DNA of 38,612 nt from an uncultured Prevotella sp. (GCA_902497035.1 CABVDL010000015.1:1-38612), one strand, 5' to 3'. Shown: positions 22,727-31,757, counted from the first letter of the stretch. Notes: a model not told the origin generated them from the letters alone. Program-made: numbers and translations.

Positions 22727-24172
22727 ATGCGTAAGAAAGGCTTTGCTTTATTTCTTTCCTTCGCCCTTGTATGGTTGATGGCCGCCTGTCAGGACGACGA
22801 CAGCTTCACCACGTCGCCGTCGCACCTGCTCACATTCTCCACCGACACGGTGAGACTGGACACCATGTTCAGTAATGTGCCGTCGGCTGCCAAGACGATG
22901 TGGGTGTTCAACCGGTCGGGCGACGGACTTCGCTGCAGCAATATCCGTCTTGAGGATGGCGCGAGGTCTGGATTCCGCGTCAACGTGGACGGCATAGATT
23001 TGAGTGAGGACAACGACTACAGTACCAGCGAGGTGGAGCTTCGCAACAGAGACAGCGTACGCGTGATAGTAGAGGCTACGCTGCCCGCTGCCCGCGAGGC
23101 TGCCCCTGAAGAGCGCAACGACAACATCGTGTTTACCTTGGAGAGCGGGGTAGAGCAGCGCGTCAGCCTCAATGCCTGGGCGTGGAACGCAAGGCTGTTA
23201 CGCAACGTACGCATCTCCCGGGACTCTCTGCTGGATACCTCGGCAGTGCCGACGGTCATCTATGGCGGCCTGCGCGTTGACAGTGGAGCCACGCTCACCA
23301 TTGCCCCCGGCTCCACACTCTATTTCCATTCCGATGCCGGCATGGATGTCTATGGCCGCCTCATAGCCGAGGGAACGGCCGACAAGGGCATACTGCTGCG
23401 TGGCGACCGTATCGACAGAATGTTCGACTATCTGCCGTACGACCGCGTGCCGGCCCAGTGGATTGGCGTGCGCTTTCATTCGTCGTCGTATGAGAACAAA
23501 ATGAAATTCATCGAGCTTCACAGCACGAATACGGCCATCACGGTTGACTCCTCCGACGTTGAGCGGCAGAAATTGCTGCTGAGCCATGCCACCGTGCACA
23601 ACTGCCAGGGCTACGGTCTCGTGACCAGCAACGCAAAGGTGAGGCTTGAGAACGTTCAGATTACGAACACGCTCTACGACTGCCTTGCCGTGAATGGAGG
23701 CGATGTCTTTGTCAACAATGCCACGCTGGCGCAGTTTTATCCCTTCGATTCAAGGCGCGGTGCGGCTCTGGCTTTCAACGACCGCTATCCCATAGTGTCC
23801 CTGACGGTGCGCAACTCGCTGCTTACCGGCTATGCCGACGACGTGCTTATGGGTACGCCTACCGACACCGCAAGGCTCGACCACTATCAGTTTGACTACT
23901 GCATGATACGCACCCCGAGACCGACGACAGCCGACAGCCTGCATTTCACCAACGTTATCTTTGAGAATGTCAAGGACACGACGGCGATGGGCGAGAAGCA
24001 TTTTGTGAAGATTGACACCGACAAGCTTATCTCTGACTTCCGTCTTGACAGTGTCTCGGCCGCTGTCGGAAAAGCCAATCCGGCCACTGCCATGCCTGAT
24101 GACAGGATAGGCCGGAAAAGAAAACAGACGCCGGACTTGGGAGCCTACGAATATATTAAGCCTGAAAATTAA
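22727..24172 (+). CDS. Lipoprotein with parallel beta-helix region
   Basis: The 481-residue product has a lipoprotein signal peptide (MRKKGFALFLSFALVWLMAAC, lipidated Cys21) and an acidic start to the mature part (QDDDS). Residues about 35-140 look like an immunoglobulin-like strand region (TMWVFNRSGDGLRCSNIRL). From about 170 to 420 short repeated strands (GGLRVDSGATLTIAPGSTLY, GMDVYGRLIAEGTADKGILL, TVHNCQGYGLVTSNAKVRLE) are typical of a right-handed parallel beta helix. The C-terminal DLGAYEYI motif ends many Bacteroidota surface beta-helix proteins. Such proteins often bind or cleave polysaccharide, but no catalytic residues can be named here. It probably sits at the outer membrane. Confidence 0.82.
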   Translation: MRKKGFALFLSFALVWLMAACQDDDSFTTSPSHLLTFSTDTVRLDTMFSNVPSAAKTMWVFNRSGDGLRCSNIRLEDGARSGFRVNVDGIDLSEDNDYSTSEVELRNRDSVRVIVEATLPAAREAAPEERNDNIVFTLESGVEQRVSLNAWAWNARLLRNVRISRDSLLDTSAVPTVIYGGLRVDSGATLTIAPGSTLYFHSDAGMDVYGRLIAEGTADKGILLRGDRIDRMFDYLPYDRVPAQWIGVRFHSSSYENKMKFIELHSTNTAITVDSSDVERQKLLLSHATVHNCQGYGLVTSNAKVRLENVQITNTLYDCLAVNGGDVFVNNATLAQFYPFDSRRGAALAFNDRYPIVSLTVRNSLLTGYADDVLMGTPTDTARLDHYQFDYCMIRTPRPTTADSLHFTNVIFENVKDTTAMGEKHFVKIDTDKLISDFRLDSVSAAVGKANPATAMPDDRIGRKRKQTPDLGAYEYIKPEN

Positions 24173-24184
24173 AACAACTGCGAT

Positions 24185-24664
24185 ATGAAGCAATTGAAAC
24201 TTGAGATTGAATACGATATCTGTGCTTTCGACGATTTGAGCGATGAGGAACAGATGCTCGTCAAGAGGGCGTGTGATGCGACGCACAACGCTTATGCCCG
24301 ATACAGTCATTTCTGCGTTGGGGCAGCCGTTTTGCTCAACGACGGAACGGTGGTCATCGGCGCGAACCAGGAGAATGCCGCTTTCCCCTCAGGCCTTTGC
24401 GCAGAGCGTTCCGCCATCTTTGCCGCACAGTCCAACTATCCCGACCAGCCCATCCGTATGCTTGCCATTGCGGCCCGCGACGGTGGTGGGCTGCGCGACA
24501 AGCCCGTCTCACCCTGCGGCTCCTGCCGTCAGGTGGTCATCGAGATGGAGGACCGCTACCGGCAGCCCATTGAGATATTGCTCTATGGCAAGTCGGGTAT
24601 ATACCGCATGCATAGCATTAAAGATCTTCTGCCCTTCTGTTTTACTGACAGTGATATGCGGTAG
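24185..24664 (+). CDS. cdd: Cytidine deaminase, tetrameric type
   Basis: The enzyme deaminates cytidine and deoxycytidine to uridine and deoxyuridine in pyrimidine salvage. The 159-residue product has the zinc site in LCAERSAIF (Cys72, with Glu74 as proton shuttle) and PCGSCRQV (Cys111, Cys114). Three Cys ligands mark the small homotetrameric class. AYARYSHFCVGAAVL and NQENAAFPSG supply substrate contacts. It follows the beta-helix lipoprotein by 12 bases and precedes a nucleoside permease gene that has its own promoter, a sensible metabolic pairing. Confidence 0.94.
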   Translation: MKQLKLEIEYDICAFDDLSDEEQMLVKRACDATHNAYARYSHFCVGAAVLLNDGTVVIGANQENAAFPSGLCAERSAIFAAQSNYPDQPIRMLAIAARDGGGLRDKPVSPCGSCRQVVIEMEDRYRQPIEILLYGKSGIYRMHSIKDLLPFCFTDSDMR

Positions 24665-24837
24665 GCATTATGCAGCAGTGACATACGTTAGTAGCTGCAC
24701 TGCCAATACCGTCTTTCAGATTGCTGTATTCTTTCTAGCAATTTCGTATCAGTATAAACGGTCGTCCTTGTGTCGGCCGTCAATTGAGAGTATGTGATTT
24801 CGTATGTATTCGGTGGAAAAAAAACTGTAAGCATTAT

Positions 24838-24868
24838 TTTGTCGTCTCACTCAATTGCCGTAACTTTG
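24838..24868 (+). promoter_or_regulatory. Promoter of the nucleoside permease operon
   Basis: TTTG (24838-24841), a 19-base spacer and TAACTTTG (24861-24868) fit the consensus. The -33 element is extended to TTTGTCGT, as in the ilvD and ilvC promoters. The rest of the 225-base gap after cdd shows only weak inverted repeats. Confidence 0.78.
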
Positions 24869-24889
24869 CACTAACCATATATACAGCTT

Positions 24890-26233
24890 ATGAACTTAAA
24901 GGTACGCTTAGCCATAATGAACTTCCTCGAATTTGGCGTTTGGGGAGCTTATTTAACATGCATGGGCAATTATCTCGGCGTTGCCGGCCTTGGCGCAGAG
25001 ATATCTTGGTTTTATGCCATCCAGGGTATAGTGTCCATTTTCATGCCTACACTTATGGGCATCGTTGCTGACAAATATGTCCAGCCGCAGCGTTTGCTTG
25101 GCATCTGCCATCTGTTGGCTGGCTTCTTCATGCTATCACTATGGTTCATGGGTATGAGTGCAGGCTACGGCCAGCAAATCCCCAACAAGGCCCTATTTAT
25201 TGCGCTCTACACGTTAAGCGTGGCTTTCTACATGCCGACCCTGGCCCTTGCCAACACTACCGCCTTCACCATTCTTAAGAACAATGGCGGCGACACTGTG
25301 ATCGACTTTCCCCCCATTCGCTCCTGTGGCACAGTGGGCTTCATCCTGGTAATGTGGTTCGTCAACTGCGCCACATGGAACAACGGCAGTTTCGGCCTGA
25401 CATTCGCCCAGGACTTGCACAAGTTCCAGTTCACTTATAACCAGTTCTTTGTGTCTGGACTGCTGAGCCTGTTGCTGTTCCTATACGTATTTTTCTTGCC
25501 TCAATGCCGTCTGACAGCAAATAAGAATGCTGAGCGGAAGTCGCTTTCAGAGATTTTGGGGCTCGATGCTTTCAAGCTGTTCAAGGACAGGCGCATGGCG
25601 CTGTTCTTCATCTTCTCGGCCTTGCTTGGCATGTCGCTGCAAGTGACTAATAGCTTTGCCGGTCCATTTATCTCGAGTTTCCAAGGTAGCAGTGACCCCG
25701 CCGTCGCCACGTCGTTCGCCGCCAGCAATGCCACGTTACTCACATCGATTTCGCAGGTGAGCGAGGCATTCTGCATTCTGCTCATTCCTTTCTTCCTGAA
25801 GCGGTATGGCATCAAGGGCGTGATGCTCATCGCCATGTTTGCCTGGGTACTGCGCTTCGGCTTCTTTGGCCTGGGCAATCCCAGCATGCCGGGTGTACTG
25901 CTGTTCATTGCATCCTGCATCGTGTATGGCGTGGCTTTTGACTTCTTCAACGTTTCCGGTGGCATCTTTGTCGACCGTGAGTGTCCTGCAAAGGTCAAGG
26001 CTTCGGCTCAAGGCCTGTTCATGCTGATGACCAATGGTCTTGGCGCTACTATCGGAACGTTGACGGCTGGTGCTATTGTCAACCATTACTGCACTTGGCA
26101 GCAGGTGGGCAATTCCACATTCCTTATGGGCAACTGGCAGGCATGCTGGTTCATCTTTGCTGGCTTTGCCCTGGCCGTGGGCGTAGCTTTCGCATTGGTG
26201 TTTAGAGGATCCAAGGAAAAGAAGACGGAATAG
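24890..26233 (+). CDS. Nucleoside:H+ symporter, major facilitator (NupG-like)
   Basis: The 447-residue membrane protein has about 12 hydrophobic helices. It begins MNLKVRLAIMNFLEFGVWGAYLTCMGNYL, the N-terminus typical of the NupG/XapB family, and continues GIVSIFMPTLMGIVADKY, the loop 2-3 motif of that family. GGIFVDRECPAKVKASAQGLFMLMTNGLG near the C-terminal half is another family signature. It should import nucleosides across the inner membrane by proton symport. It heads a long unit: the bifunctional nuclease gene starts 39 bases later. Purine or pyrimidine preference cannot be told; the adjacent cdd suggests pyrimidine nucleosides. Confidence 0.88.
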   Translation: MNLKVRLAIMNFLEFGVWGAYLTCMGNYLGVAGLGAEISWFYAIQGIVSIFMPTLMGIVADKYVQPQRLLGICHLLAGFFMLSLWFMGMSAGYGQQIPNKALFIALYTLSVAFYMPTLALANTTAFTILKNNGGDTVIDFPPIRSCGTVGFILVMWFVNCATWNNGSFGLTFAQDLHKFQFTYNQFFVSGLLSLLLFLYVFFLPQCRLTANKNAERKSLSEILGLDAFKLFKDRRMALFFIFSALLGMSLQVTNSFAGPFISSFQGSSDPAVATSFAASNATLLTSISQVSEAFCILLIPFFLKRYGIKGVMLIAMFAWVLRFGFFGLGNPSMPGVLLFIASCIVYGVAFDFFNVSGGIFVDRECPAKVKASAQGLFMLMTNGLGATIGTLTAGAIVNHYCTWQQVGNSTFLMGNWQACWFIFAGFALAVGVAFALVFRGSKEKKTE

Positions 26234-26272
26234 GGCACCGAGGCTAAACCTTTTTCAATTCGGGATAACGGT

Positions 26273-26854
26273 ATGGCAAGAGTTAAATTGAAATTCAGGA
26301 TGGTCTCACAAGTGATGGGCAGCGGCAACGGAGGACTGCTCGTAGTCACCGACAAGGAAGGTGAGCGGCAAGTGGCCATTCCCTGCGACGCAGAGACTCT
26401 GGAAGTGTTCTCAGCACGAATGGACAAGCCAGATGGCTATAAGCGTCGTTTACCGGAGGTGCTGGTGAGCATCTTTACCTGGCAGGTTGACCTCAATCTT
26501 GAGATTGTGATTGACGGTGTGAACGACGGTTCCTACCATGCCATGGTCGTCAACTGTGACACATTGGAGCGGACACCCATTAATGACTGCGATGCCGTGC
26601 TGCTCAATTTTCTCAGTAAGGACAACATTCCACTATATATGGATGAAGCCCTTTTTGTCAGACAAAGTACAAGATTTGACGCCACGGCACGCGGTGTGGC
26701 AATGCCCATCAATTCCATTACAGACGCTATGCTTGAAGAGGCTCTCAAAAATGCAGTCGCCGATGAGAACTATGAGCTGGCCTCGCAGTTGAATGACGAA
26801 ATGAAGCGGCGTAAGCTTAAAGATGGTAATAAGGAGGCCACAGAGAAAGCATGA
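26273..26854 (+). CDS. DUF151 bifunctional-nuclease domain with UVR motif
   Basis: The 193-residue product has a DUF151 (BFN) domain at about 1-140: GLLVVTDKEGERQVAIPCDA, then LEIVIDGVNDGSYHAMVV, with APIN/AMPIN-type RGVAMPINS closing it. The C-terminal segment AVADENYELASQLNDEMKRR (about 162-182) is a UvrB/UvrC-type (UVR) helix-turn-helix interaction motif. Plant BFN proteins cleave RNA and DNA, and bacterial DUF151 proteins are little studied. UVR motifs mediate contact with Uvr or Clp-type partners, so a protein-binding role is likely. Its end overlaps the rsmE start by four bases (ATGA), implying translational coupling. Confidence 0.85.
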   Translation: MARVKLKFRMVSQVMGSGNGGLLVVTDKEGERQVAIPCDAETLEVFSARMDKPDGYKRRLPEVLVSIFTWQVDLNLEIVIDGVNDGSYHAMVVNCDTLERTPINDCDAVLLNFLSKDNIPLYMDEALFVRQSTRFDATARGVAMPINSITDAMLEEALKNAVADENYELASQLNDEMKRRKLKDGNKEATEKA

Positions 26855-27573
26855 AGGAGGCAAGATATTTTTACGTTCCCTTGGCTGAGACCAGCAATGA
26901 GCTGCCGGAGCAAGAGGCTCAGCATGCCATAAAAGTACTCAGACTTACCGAGGGGAGCGTCATCTATCTCATGGACGGAGAGGGCTGTTTCTACGAGGCT
27001 GAAGTGACCATGAGCTCAAAGAAAAGATGCTTTTATGCCATTCGCAAGAAACTTCACCAACAGAAGACTTGGCACGGCTATATCCATCTTGCCATCGCTC
27101 CCACCAAGATGATGGAACGCATGGAGTGGATGGTGGAGAAAAGCGTGGAAATCGGAGTGGATGAGATTACTTTTCTCGACTGCCAGTTTTCTGAGCGCCA
27201 CACGCTCCGCACCGACCGCATAGAGAAAATTGTGGTGGCGGCGATGAAACAGAGTCGCAAACCCTATAAGACTATTATCAACGGGATAACACCCTTTGAC
27301 AACTTCGTTGCACATTCCCCGCAGGGTCGAAAATACATTGCTCACTGCTATGAGGAAATTGAAAGGAAAGACTTGTTCCATGAACTTCAGTCACTTGACC
27401 CTGAAGAAAGTGTAACGGTGCTTGTTGGGCCGGAAGGTGACTTTTCCTTTGATGAAGTGAAGTTGGCTATAGATCATGGCTTTGATCCCATATCGCTGGG
27501 CAACAGTCGGCTACGTACTGAAACGGCAGGGATGATGGCCATTGCCATGAGCCAAATGCTCAAACGAGTGTGA
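26851..27573 (+). CDS. rsmE: 16S rRNA m3U1498 methyltransferase RsmE
   Basis: The 240-residue protein is a SPOUT-fold methyltransferase acting on U1498 of 16S rRNA. An N-terminal PUA-like domain (about 1-70) contains EQEAQHAIKVLRLTEG. The SPOUT domain has IAPTKMMERMEWMVEKSVEIG, then AMKQSRKP, and the SAM-binding knot VLVGPEGDFSFDEV and SLGNSRLRTETAGMMAIA. All conserved family segments are present. It overlaps the preceding DUF151 gene by four bases and is followed 21 bases later by the DUF4836 lipoprotein. Confidence 0.94.
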   Translation: MKEARYFYVPLAETSNELPEQEAQHAIKVLRLTEGSVIYLMDGEGCFYEAEVTMSSKKRCFYAIRKKLHQQKTWHGYIHLAIAPTKMMERMEWMVEKSVEIGVDEITFLDCQFSERHTLRTDRIEKIVVAAMKQSRKPYKTIINGITPFDNFVAHSPQGRKYIAHCYEEIERKDLFHELQSLDPEESVTVLVGPEGDFSFDEVKLAIDHGFDPISLGNSRLRTETAGMMAIAMSQMLKRV

Positions 27574-27594
27574 AATGTTTTTACTGATTAAACG

Positions 27595-28944
27595 ATGAAT
27601 TGGATAATAAAGACCATAAAGACGACGGTGACGGCATTGGCAATACCGTTTGTTCTTTCATTGACGGCCTGCTCGGACAAGGATTACCTCAATGCAATAC
27701 CAGAGGAAAGCACGCTGCTTATCTCTATGAACCCGACAAAACTGACGGGTACGGGTAGTCCGTTGATATTAAAGTCGCTATTGCATGTGAGCAAACTCAA
27801 CGACAGCGGCCTCGACCTTTCAGCCAACGTGTATTTCTTTGAGGATGCCCGCGCCAACATCGGTGTCTGCGCCAAGGTTAGTGACGACGACAAACTGTCC
27901 GACCTTCTCAAGCAAGCACACCTTAACATAATAGAGCGGCGTGGTTACAAATTTGCAGCCCTGCCCAACAATTGGGTGATTGGTTTCTCCGACAAGGCTG
28001 CACTTCTCATGGGTCCTGCACTCCCTGCTGACCAGTCGGTGCTGATGACGCAAATGTCCAAATATCTTAGTGCTGACGAGGATGACGGCATTAAAGACTC
28101 CCCACTGTTTGACAAGCTTGACTCCATAGATGCGCCCATGGCTCTGGTGGGACAGGTCCAGGCTTTGCCCGAGCAGCTTGTAATGCCGTTTACTATCGGC
28201 GCACCCCGCGACACCGACCCTCAAGACATCATGATGGTTGCGTCTATGCAGCTGAAAGGCAGCGAGCTGCTCATGCAAGGTGAGACCTATTCGCTGAGGA
28301 AAGATGTGGACAAAGCACTTAAGGCGGCACAGAAGATATATCGTCCCATCAAGGGAGCCTACGTAAAGGCAATGTCAAAGGATGACGTACTGGGCATGTT
28401 TCTCAACGTCGATGGCGGGCAATTCCATACGCTCATCAGTCAGAACCGAGGCATTGCAGCCCTTTTGGCCGGCATTGGCTCGGCCATCGATATGGACAAC
28501 ATTCTGAAAAGCGTTGACGGCGACCTGACCATCGTCTCACCGTCACTGGTCAAGGGTAACATGCATATGATGATGGCGGCAAAGCTTGGCAACGCCAAGT
28601 GGCTTGACGATGTCGATTACTGGAAGCAGAGCGTGCCTAATGGCGGTATTATCGGTGACTGGGGCAAGAACTGCTACTTCTACAAGGACAGCAGTACAAG
28701 CTACTATTTTGGCGTGACTCCCGACATGCAATATATGAGCGGCGGCAGCCCCGAGGAAGCACGCGCAAGTATCAAGGCCTGTTCCAATCCTATCCCGGAG
28801 AAACTTCAACAGAAGATTATCGGACAGAAATTGGTGATGATTATCAACTTCGCTGCTTTGCAGGGAACAAAGGCCGAGGCCGTCACAGCTTTATTTAAGC
28901 CAATGTTCGGGCATGTGAATACCATTGTTTATCAGATGAAATAG
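27595..28944 (+). CDS. DUF4836 family lipoprotein
   Basis: The 449-residue product has a lipoprotein signal peptide (about 1-26, ending VLSLTAC, lipidated Cys26). The mature protein begins SDKDYLNAIPEESTLLISMNPTKL, which I recognise as the start of DUF4836 proteins of Bacteroidales. It continues with regular alternating strands and helices, ending KPMFGHVNTIVYQMK. No catalytic motif is visible and no function is known. It is followed 12 bases later by an ABC ATPase and an FtsX-like permease in the same unit, so it might be the envelope partner of that transporter; that is inference from position only. Confidence 0.82.
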   Translation: MNWIIKTIKTTVTALAIPFVLSLTACSDKDYLNAIPEESTLLISMNPTKLTGTGSPLILKSLLHVSKLNDSGLDLSANVYFFEDARANIGVCAKVSDDDKLSDLLKQAHLNIIERRGYKFAALPNNWVIGFSDKAALLMGPALPADQSVLMTQMSKYLSADEDDGIKDSPLFDKLDSIDAPMALVGQVQALPEQLVMPFTIGAPRDTDPQDIMMVASMQLKGSELLMQGETYSLRKDVDKALKAAQKIYRPIKGAYVKAMSKDDVLGMFLNVDGGQFHTLISQNRGIAALLAGIGSAIDMDNILKSVDGDLTIVSPSLVKGNMHMMMAAKLGNAKWLDDVDYWKQSVPNGGIIGDWGKNCYFYKDSSTSYYFGVTPDMQYMSGGSPEEARASIKACSNPIPEKLQQKIIGQKLVMIINFAALQGTKAEAVTALFKPMFGHVNTIVYQMK

Positions 28945-28956
28945 GTTTTTGGGATA

Positions 28957-29601
28957 ATGAATAAGATACAGTTTAATACGGTCATTCCGCATGTCTTCTC
29001 CAAGCAAACTGACTTGGTGTCAGAGGTGTGGGGAAAGGACATCAGTTTTGAAAAAGGGCACCTTTACCTTGTCGAAGCAGAATCGGGAAAGGGAAAGAGT
29101 ACCTTTTGCAGTTATGTGATGGGATTTCGCCACGACTACGAGGGGCAGGTCTTTTTTGATGAGTTAAACACGCACAACATCACTGTCAGCCAGTGGGTTG
29201 ACATACGTCGTCACCATGTGAGTCACCTTTTTCAGGAACTTCGTCTCTTCCCGGAACTGACTGCCTGGGAGAATGTTCAGATAAAAAACAAACTTACGGG
29301 CTTCAAGCCGGACAATGAGATTAAGGATTGGTTTGAACGTCTCGGTATCGGTGACAAGGTAGAATCCAAGATTGGCCGCATGTCTTTCGGTCAGCAGCAA
29401 CGCGTGGCGATGATCAGGGCACTGGTTCAACCGTTTGATTTTATCTTGGCGGATGAGCCAATCTCTCATCTTGACAACCACAACTCACAGATTATGGCTG
29501 AGATTATGATGGAGGAGGCAAAACGGCAAGGTGCCGGTGTTATTGTGACTAGTATCGGTAAACACATGGACTTAAACTATGAAAGGATGGTGAAGCTATG
29601 A
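28957..29601 (+). CDS. ABC transporter ATP-binding protein (LolD/FtsE-like size)
   Basis: The 214-residue ATPase has Walker A AESGKGKST (41-49, with Ala where the first Gly is usual), the Q loop LFQELRLFPELTAWENV, signature MSFGQQQRVAMIRAL and Walker B FILADEPISHLD. The switch region reads VTSIGKHMD, so the usual THD histidine is replaced by Ser; a displaced His lies four residues on. Size and motifs fit the MacB/LolD/FtsE group that pairs with FtsX-type permeases. The next gene is such a permease and overlaps it by four bases (ATGA). The cargo is unknown. Confidence 0.87.
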   Translation: MNKIQFNTVIPHVFSKQTDLVSEVWGKDISFEKGHLYLVEAESGKGKSTFCSYVMGFRHDYEGQVFFDELNTHNITVSQWVDIRRHHVSHLFQELRLFPELTAWENVQIKNKLTGFKPDNEIKDWFERLGIGDKVESKIGRMSFGQQQRVAMIRALVQPFDFILADEPISHLDNHNSQIMAEIMMEEAKRQGAGVIVTSIGKHMDLNYERMVKL

Positions 29602-30797
29602 ATTTGGTTTGGAAACTTTTGCGGCAGCACATCAGCGTTCCGCAGTTTGTGGGCTTCTTCTTTGCCAACCTCTTCGGCATGCTCATTGTGCTGCTTGGTT
29701 ACCAGTTTTATAAGGATGTAGAACCTGTGCTTACCGCCGACGACACATTTATGAAGTCGGACTATGTCATTGTAGAGAAAGTGATAGGAACGGGCAGCAC
29801 ACTCTCGGGCCGTACCAACGCTTTCAGTCCGCGTGAGGTGACCGATATGCAGCAGGAAAGCTTTGTCAAGAAGATTGGTGTGTTCACATCAACACAATAC
29901 CAGACCACGGCTCATATGGGTATCGCCGGTACTCCTGTGCTGAACTCAGAACTCTTCTTCGAGAGCGTTCCTGATGAATTTGTCTCGGCTCACAATGGCA
30001 CCTGGACCTACAAGCCGGGTGATAAAGTGGTACCGGTTATCCTTCCACGCAGCTACATAGCCATGTATAACTTCGGCTTTGCCCAAAGCAGACAACTGCC
30101 GAAAATTAGTGACGGACTTGTCGGTATGATTGACTTGGACATCTTTATCCAAAATGACGGCAAGAGCGGCTCTTTCAAAGGCAAAGTCATCGGTTTTTCC
30201 AATACAATCAACTCAATCCTTGTGCCGCAGGCTTTCATGGACTGGAGCAACCAGAAGTTTGCCCCGGGAAAGCACACCGACCCCACACGCGTCATCCTTG
30301 ACACCAACAATGAGCAGACTGACAAGATGACGAAATATTTCGACAAGAAAGGCTACGAAGTGGAGGACAACAAACTTGACGCGGAGAAGACCACATACTT
30401 TTTGCGCATGATGGTCTCAATGGTGATGGGCGTGGGACTGGTTATTTCCCTGTTGAGTTTTTACATCCTCATGTTGAGTATTTACCTGTTGGTGCAGAAG
30501 AACTCTGAAAAGCTGGAAAACCTGCTGCTCATCGGCTACAGCCCGGCACAAGTGGCGCGGCCATACCAGCTGCTGACCATTTTCCTCAACCTTAGTGTGC
30601 TGGTCATCGCCATTGCCGTACTGATTGCCGCACGGCATTATTACACTGGCATCATCAACATGCTCTTCCCCGATGTCGAATTGGGAACCGTGGTGCCTTC
30701 CCTGGCACTGGGTCTCGGGTTGTTCGTGTTGGTGAGCATCTGCAATATCATCGCTATTCATAGTAAGATAACACGCATTTGGAACAGAAAAGAATGA
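29598..30797 (+). CDS. FtsX-like ABC permease
   Basis: The 399-residue product has one N-terminal helix (VGFFFANLFGMLIVLLGYQFY, about 15-35). A periplasmic domain of about 225 residues follows. Three C-terminal helices lie at about 275-300, 325-350 and 365-390 (MMVSMVMGVGLVISLLSFYILML; LLTIFLNLSVLVIAIAVLIA; LALGLGLFVLVSICNIIAI). This four-helix plan is that of MacB/LolC/FtsX permeases, which transmit force to the periplasm rather than carry solute through a pore. It forms a pair with the preceding ATPase and ends in an ATGA overlap with the pseudouridine synthase. True FtsX and LolCE are usually longer or different, so the role stays open. Confidence 0.85.
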   Translation: MNLVWKLLRQHISVPQFVGFFFANLFGMLIVLLGYQFYKDVEPVLTADDTFMKSDYVIVEKVIGTGSTLSGRTNAFSPREVTDMQQESFVKKIGVFTSTQYQTTAHMGIAGTPVLNSELFFESVPDEFVSAHNGTWTYKPGDKVVPVILPRSYIAMYNFGFAQSRQLPKISDGLVGMIDLDIFIQNDGKSGSFKGKVIGFSNTINSILVPQAFMDWSNQKFAPGKHTDPTRVILDTNNEQTDKMTKYFDKKGYEVEDNKLDAEKTTYFLRMMVSMVMGVGLVISLLSFYILMLSIYLLVQKNSEKLENLLLIGYSPAQVARPYQLLTIFLNLSVLVIAIAVLIAARHYYTGIINMLFPDVELGTVVPSLALGLGLFVLVSICNIIAIHSKITRIWNRKE

Positions 30798-31687
30798 TAC
30801 AAGGAGACAACGGCAAGTCGGGACAATATGCCCGTTTCGTCGTCAATGAGCCGGCAGAGTTGCTCAACTGGCTCATAGCCAACATGCAGGAAAGCCGCAC
30901 AAAGGTGAAGGCTATCTTGCACGGACAGGGCGTTAGGGTCAATGGAAAGGTCGTGACTCAGTTCAACTTCCAACTTGAGCCTGGCATGAAAGTGGCAGTG
31001 AGCAGGTCGAAAAACAATAATTTGTTCAAGAACCACTATCTGAGGCTGGTATATGAAGACCGCTATATTGTTGTACTCGACAAGAAACCCGGAGTGCTGT
31101 CAATGGCAGCCGGGCATAGCTCTCTGAATGTCAAGTCCATCCTTGACAATTACTTCCGCCAGTCTCGTCAGCATTGCACGGGGCATGTCGTCCACAGGCT
31201 CGACCGAGATACAAGCGGACTGATGATTTATGCCAAGGACAAGGCAACCGAACTGACGCTCGAAGGCGATTGGCACCACATTGTCTATGACCGACGGTAT
31301 GTGGCATTATTATCGGGTGTCGTTGAAAATGATGAGGGAACGATTGAAAGCTGGCTAAAGGACAACCAAGCCTACTTTACCTATTCCAGTGCAGTTGACA
31401 ATGGCGGAAAATATGCCATCACACATTACCGGGTTCTACGCCGTTCTCCTTATCATTCACTTGTGGAATTCAGGTTGGAGACAGGGCGAAAGAACCAAAT
31501 CCGCGTACATGCTGCCGACATAGGGCATCCCGTTTGTGGTGATGTGAAATATGGCAATGGCGATGATCCTGTAGGGCGCCTATGCCTGCATGCTTACAAA
31601 CTCTGTTTTTATCATCCTTTGACCCATAAGCCTATGGAATTCCAGACCGAAATACCACAATCGTTTATGTCGGTCTTCAAACAATAA
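30794..31687 (+). CDS. RluA-family pseudouridine synthase with S4 domain
   Basis: From ATG 30794 the product has 297 residues. An S4 RNA-binding domain (about 15-75: LLNWLIANMQESRTKVKAIL) is followed by the catalytic domain with HRLDRDTSGLMIYAKD (catalytic Asp in RLDRDTSG) and the C-terminal KNQIRVHAADIGHPVCGD. By family it isomerises uridine in 23S rRNA or tRNA; the target cannot be told. A TTG at 30779 is in frame but would overlap the permease by 19 bases. ATG 30794 gives the ATGA stop-start overlap seen twice upstream and is preferred. Confidence 0.9.
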   Translation: MIQGDNGKSGQYARFVVNEPAELLNWLIANMQESRTKVKAILHGQGVRVNGKVVTQFNFQLEPGMKVAVSRSKNNNLFKNHYLRLVYEDRYIVVLDKKPGVLSMAAGHSSLNVKSILDNYFRQSRQHCTGHVVHRLDRDTSGLMIYAKDKATELTLEGDWHHIVYDRRYVALLSGVVENDEGTIESWLKDNQAYFTYSSAVDNGGKYAITHYRVLRRSPYHSLVEFRLETGRKNQIRVHAADIGHPVCGDVKYGNGDDPVGRLCLHAYKLCFYHPLTHKPMEFQTEIPQSFMSVFKQ

Positions 31688-31757
31688 TGACCGCAGCACC
31701 AGAGTAAACTTTATAAAGTAATATTCAACAACTTCTTAATCAACACATAGCATTAGA

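Noticed and set aside
24243..24797. 184-codon frame overlapping cdd and running into the gap
   Set aside because: It is out of frame with cdd, rich in R, S and P and lacks any domain; cdd has all zinc ligands.
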